NCBI RefSeq assembly: GCF_900100845.1
Contig: NZ_FNFP01000002.1
Location: 62,001-126,000, forward strand
Direction of reading: 5' to 3'
DNA from: Natronincola ferrireducens
GTDB lineage: Bacteria > Bacillota > Clostridia > Peptostreptococcales > Natronincolaceae
DNA: 64,000 bases
Shown: piece after piece, positions 62,555 to 64,000 of the stretch
Layout of the letters: the number at the start of each line of letters is the position of its first letter
How positions within the stretch are numbered: position 1 is the stretch's first letter
Notes under the pieces: model-generated
Seen by the model: the letters and a program-made list of their open reading frames with translations, nothing else
Database searches by the model: none
What the model was told of the DNA's origin: nothing
Program-made: the position numbers and the translations under genes

Positions 62555-62644
62555 ATGAAGTCGATGGTATTTGTAGGAACAGTAAGGGAATTAAGACAAT
62601 ATCTAGAACAATGGAAAAAAACTACATCAAAGCAGGTAAAATAA
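62555..62644 (+). CDS. Small SOS-controlled peptide (29 aa)
   Basis: This is the first frame behind the LexA-controlled promoter, with GGGAGGGG seven to eight bases before the ATG. The product (MKSMVFVGTVRELRQYLEQW followed by KKTTSKQVK) is basic and likely one amphipathic helix, without membrane segment. It may be a true SOS peptide or the surviving start of a longer gene disrupted later. The ATG at 62647 of the next frame starts two bases after its stop, so the next protein could be translated by coupling. I do not recognise the family. Confidence 0.5.
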   Translation: MKSMVFVGTVRELRQYLEQWKKTTSKQVK

Positions 62645-62688
62645 TAATGAATCTAAGCAAATTATGTAAGGGATGGAGGGATGTCCAA

Positions 62689-62931
62689 GTGAAGGGTGAA
62701 CAGATAGAGATTTTAAAAGCCATTGAGAAATTTATAAGAGATAATGGATTTTACCCAACGATATGGGAAATATGTAGATTAGTAAATGTAAAATCTACTA
62801 GAGGAGTACATATGTATCTAAAACGGTTAGGAGAACTGGGAATTGTTGAAAATCAGGGGGCTTTACTTGGAACCATGAAGATCACCAAAAAGGGTAGAGA
62901 TGTCATAAAGGCCTATGAAATTATAGGATGA
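62689..62931 (+). CDS. LexA-type winged-helix DNA-binding protein without protease domain
   Basis: The 80-residue product corresponds to the N-terminal LexA DNA-binding domain only: KGEQIEILKAIEKFIRDNGF, then YPTIWEICRLVNVKSTRGVH (recognition helix), then MYLKRLGELGIVENQGALLG. The autocleavage Ala-Gly site and the Ser/Lys protease dyad of full LexA are absent; the protein ends at YEIIG. The GTG at 62689 has GGAGGG at good distance; an ATG at 62647 in frame (94 residues) is the alternative. It lies in the SOS-controlled unit that starts at 62488, so it may autoregulate or modulate the SOS response without RecA-induced cleavage. Confidence 0.72.
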   Translation: MKGEQIEILKAIEKFIRDNGFYPTIWEICRLVNVKSTRGVHMYLKRLGELGIVENQGALLGTMKITKKGRDVIKAYEIIG

Positions 62932-63636
62932 TTCTATTATGAATATAAGTATTAATCCAAGGTAGTGTTCACTTCTTCAATAGAAAGAGGGACCCTACCT
63001 TTTATTGTAGACCCTCTATTGCATAAAGAAGACAACCTATCCCCTAAACAATTCGACACATTGTGTTACTTTTTTGAAATTTCAATATTGCCTTGGTAAT
63101 AGCTAAGTAATACTACAAGACAGTATAGCTACATCACTTCTTAAAAACTTGGCTTGGTTAAAAACTATTGTTGATTTTCACATTCCATGAATTCCTGAAT
63201 TCTGTCATCGTGAGGGAACCAAAGGATCTTAGACTTTTCCCTATGGGCAGAGTGACAATCACTTAATATCTTGTTTATACAATATCAACATCTATCTTTA
63301 ATATAGCCAAAAACTTAATTAATCTTTATATAATTCAATTGAAATGTCCTAGTATTTACTACAAGAGATTGCTGGTTTATAAAGTCATGTCGAATTTACT
63401 CTTTTTTTATTTATACGTTAATTTTAATATAGAAGAATGTCGAATAAATTGTTACAATGGAAATAGAAGGATAGATTTAAGATAAAGGGGGAGGGTAGAG
63501 GAGGCAAGTGACTGAAAGGATTACAAATAATTTAAAGTTTCTTCATAATAGCTTAACAGTTCTTCAGTGAATGTTTTAAAATGTCCGATATAATAGAGAT
63601 AACAAAAGAAAACTTATACAGACTGGAGAGATTGGG
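62932..63636. other. Long intergenic region with Spo0A-box-like heptamers
   Basis: No credible gene in about 700 bases. A hairpin lies at 62986-63017 (AGAGGG / CCCTCT with inner CTAC/GTAG). Perfect Spo0A-box heptamers occur at 63052-63058 (inverted), 63388-63394 and 63438-63444. The last two are 50 bp apart, followed by TACAAT at 63453-63458. A short repeat-like stretch (CTGTCATCGTGAGGGA) is at 63202. Confidence 0.5.
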
Positions 63637-64000
63637 ATGAAAAAGTTAAGTGGAATATTAATTGCTGTGATAATGGTTATAGGACTTGTTGTAGGAGGAT
63701 TTTCTTTTTCAGAAACTAGAAAACATATAACATCTAATGATTTACAAGAAATTGAAAAAGGCTTTCAAGAAGAGAAAGTCGTAGAAAATGAAGATAACCT
63801 AAAAGGTTTAGAGGATGAATTTAACGATAAAGAAGAAATGAACAAAGAAAAGGAAGAAAATAAAAAACATGAAACCATCAACACAGAAGATGGGAAAAAA
63901 CCACTTCCAAACATAGGGGATTATGGACAAGAGGGTCATAAGTCTTCTAAAAAGGTATTTCTAACCTTTGATGACGGGCCCACTTCTTTAACACCTAAAA
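63637..64000 (+). CDS. Polysaccharide deacetylase (NodB domain), truncated by window end
   Basis: Members remove acetyl groups from GlcNAc or MurNAc of peptidoglycan or exopolysaccharide. The visible 121 residues contain an N-terminal signal or membrane anchor (KKLSGILIAVIMVIGLVVGG), then a long charged E/K/N-rich linker (about 25-105). The NodB start follows, VFLTFDDGPTSLTPK, with the catalytic base and metal-binding Asp pair in TFDDGP. The remaining His/His/Asp motifs lie beyond the window. The ATG at 63637 follows GGAGAG. TATAAT at 63589-63594 is a possible -10. In Bacillus related genes (pdaA, yheN-like) act on spore cortex or the cell wall; the Spo0A heptamers upstream fit a sporulation link. 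Confidence 0.85.
   Translation, partial: MKKLSGILIAVIMVIGLVVGGFSFSETRKHITSNDLQEIEKGFQEEKVVENEDNLKGLEDEFNDKEEMNKEKEENKKHETINTEDGKKPLPNIGDYGQEGHKSSKKVFLTFDDGPTSLTPK

Noticed and set aside
63508-63570. GTG-started 20-codon frame behind AGAGGAGG
   Set aside because: Spacing of three bases is too short and the product has no recognisable features; kept only as a possible leader peptide.
1-64000. CRISPR array
   Set aside because: No regularly spaced direct repeats were seen; the dispersed repeats are 1-27 kb apart.

Overview
The window is low-GC DNA from an endospore-forming, anaerobe-type Firmicute of the class Clostridia. This rests on its sporulation genes (spoIIGA-sigE-sigG, spoIIP, spoIVA, a Spo0E-like peptide, a YhcN/YlaJ-like lipoprotein, YIEGIA and DUF3189 proteins), frequent TTG/GTG starts, AGGAGG ribosome sites, a DNPR-type (meso-DAP) MurE and the gene order. 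The order resembles Alkaliphilus/Natronincola-like Clostridia, but the genus is my inference. Almost everything is on the + strand; only a small hypothetical gene and a Nudix gene are on the minus strand.

Layout. 1-900: the last codons of an FAD enzyme, a gene scrap and a small helical protein. 929-8170: dgt, dnaG-rpoD, trmK-nif3-rnhA and the RNase P RNA. 8170-24300: a mixed accessory region with a UvrD-like helicase, a degraded dUTPase-like protein, an orphan BREX-type PglX methyltransferase with a gene scrap behind it, lipoproteins, Nudix, MaoC, cobalamin adenosyltransferase, hpt, a YkuS-like protein, a membrane Mrr-like protein, PduL, a membrane ferrochelatase-like protein, lgt and a Spo0E-like peptide. 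24320-41670: the division and cell wall (dcw) cluster mraZ-rsmH-ftsL-pbp-murE-murF-mraY-murD-ftsW-murG-murA-ftsQ-DUF881-DUF881-sbp-ftsZ. 41900-44950: spoIIGA-sigE-sigG-ylmC. 45050-49180: nrdR, pgeF and a PhoP/PhoR-like two-component pair. 49350-59290: a sporulation and envelope block (DUF1614-like, spoIIP, YIEGIA with its small partner, two DUF3189 proteins, DUF512, der, plsY, gpsA, spoIVA). 59420-64000: tRNA-Pro(GGG), an NfeD-like/flotillin pair, an SOS-controlled mini-LexA locus, and a polysaccharide deacetylase cut by the window end.

How it fits together. The dcw genes make lipid II and the division machine; MraZ probably controls them through 10-bp-phased GTGG repeats just upstream of mraZ. 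ftsZ leads straight into the SpoIIGA/SigE/SigG cascade, and the SpoIIP and SpoIVA genes further on belong to engulfment and spore-coat assembly. Likely Spo0A boxes stand before dnaG-rpoD, before spoIIGA and before the deacetylase.

Most interesting: (i) three dispersed intergenic elements of 107-121 bp with shared ends and internal hairpins, two of them flanking pgeF; (ii) three proteins that look like pseudo-enzymes (ferrochelatase-like, dUTPase-like, Mrr-like); (iii) an orphan PglX; (iv) a promoter carrying LexA boxes ahead of a 29-residue peptide and a LexA DNA-binding domain without its protease.
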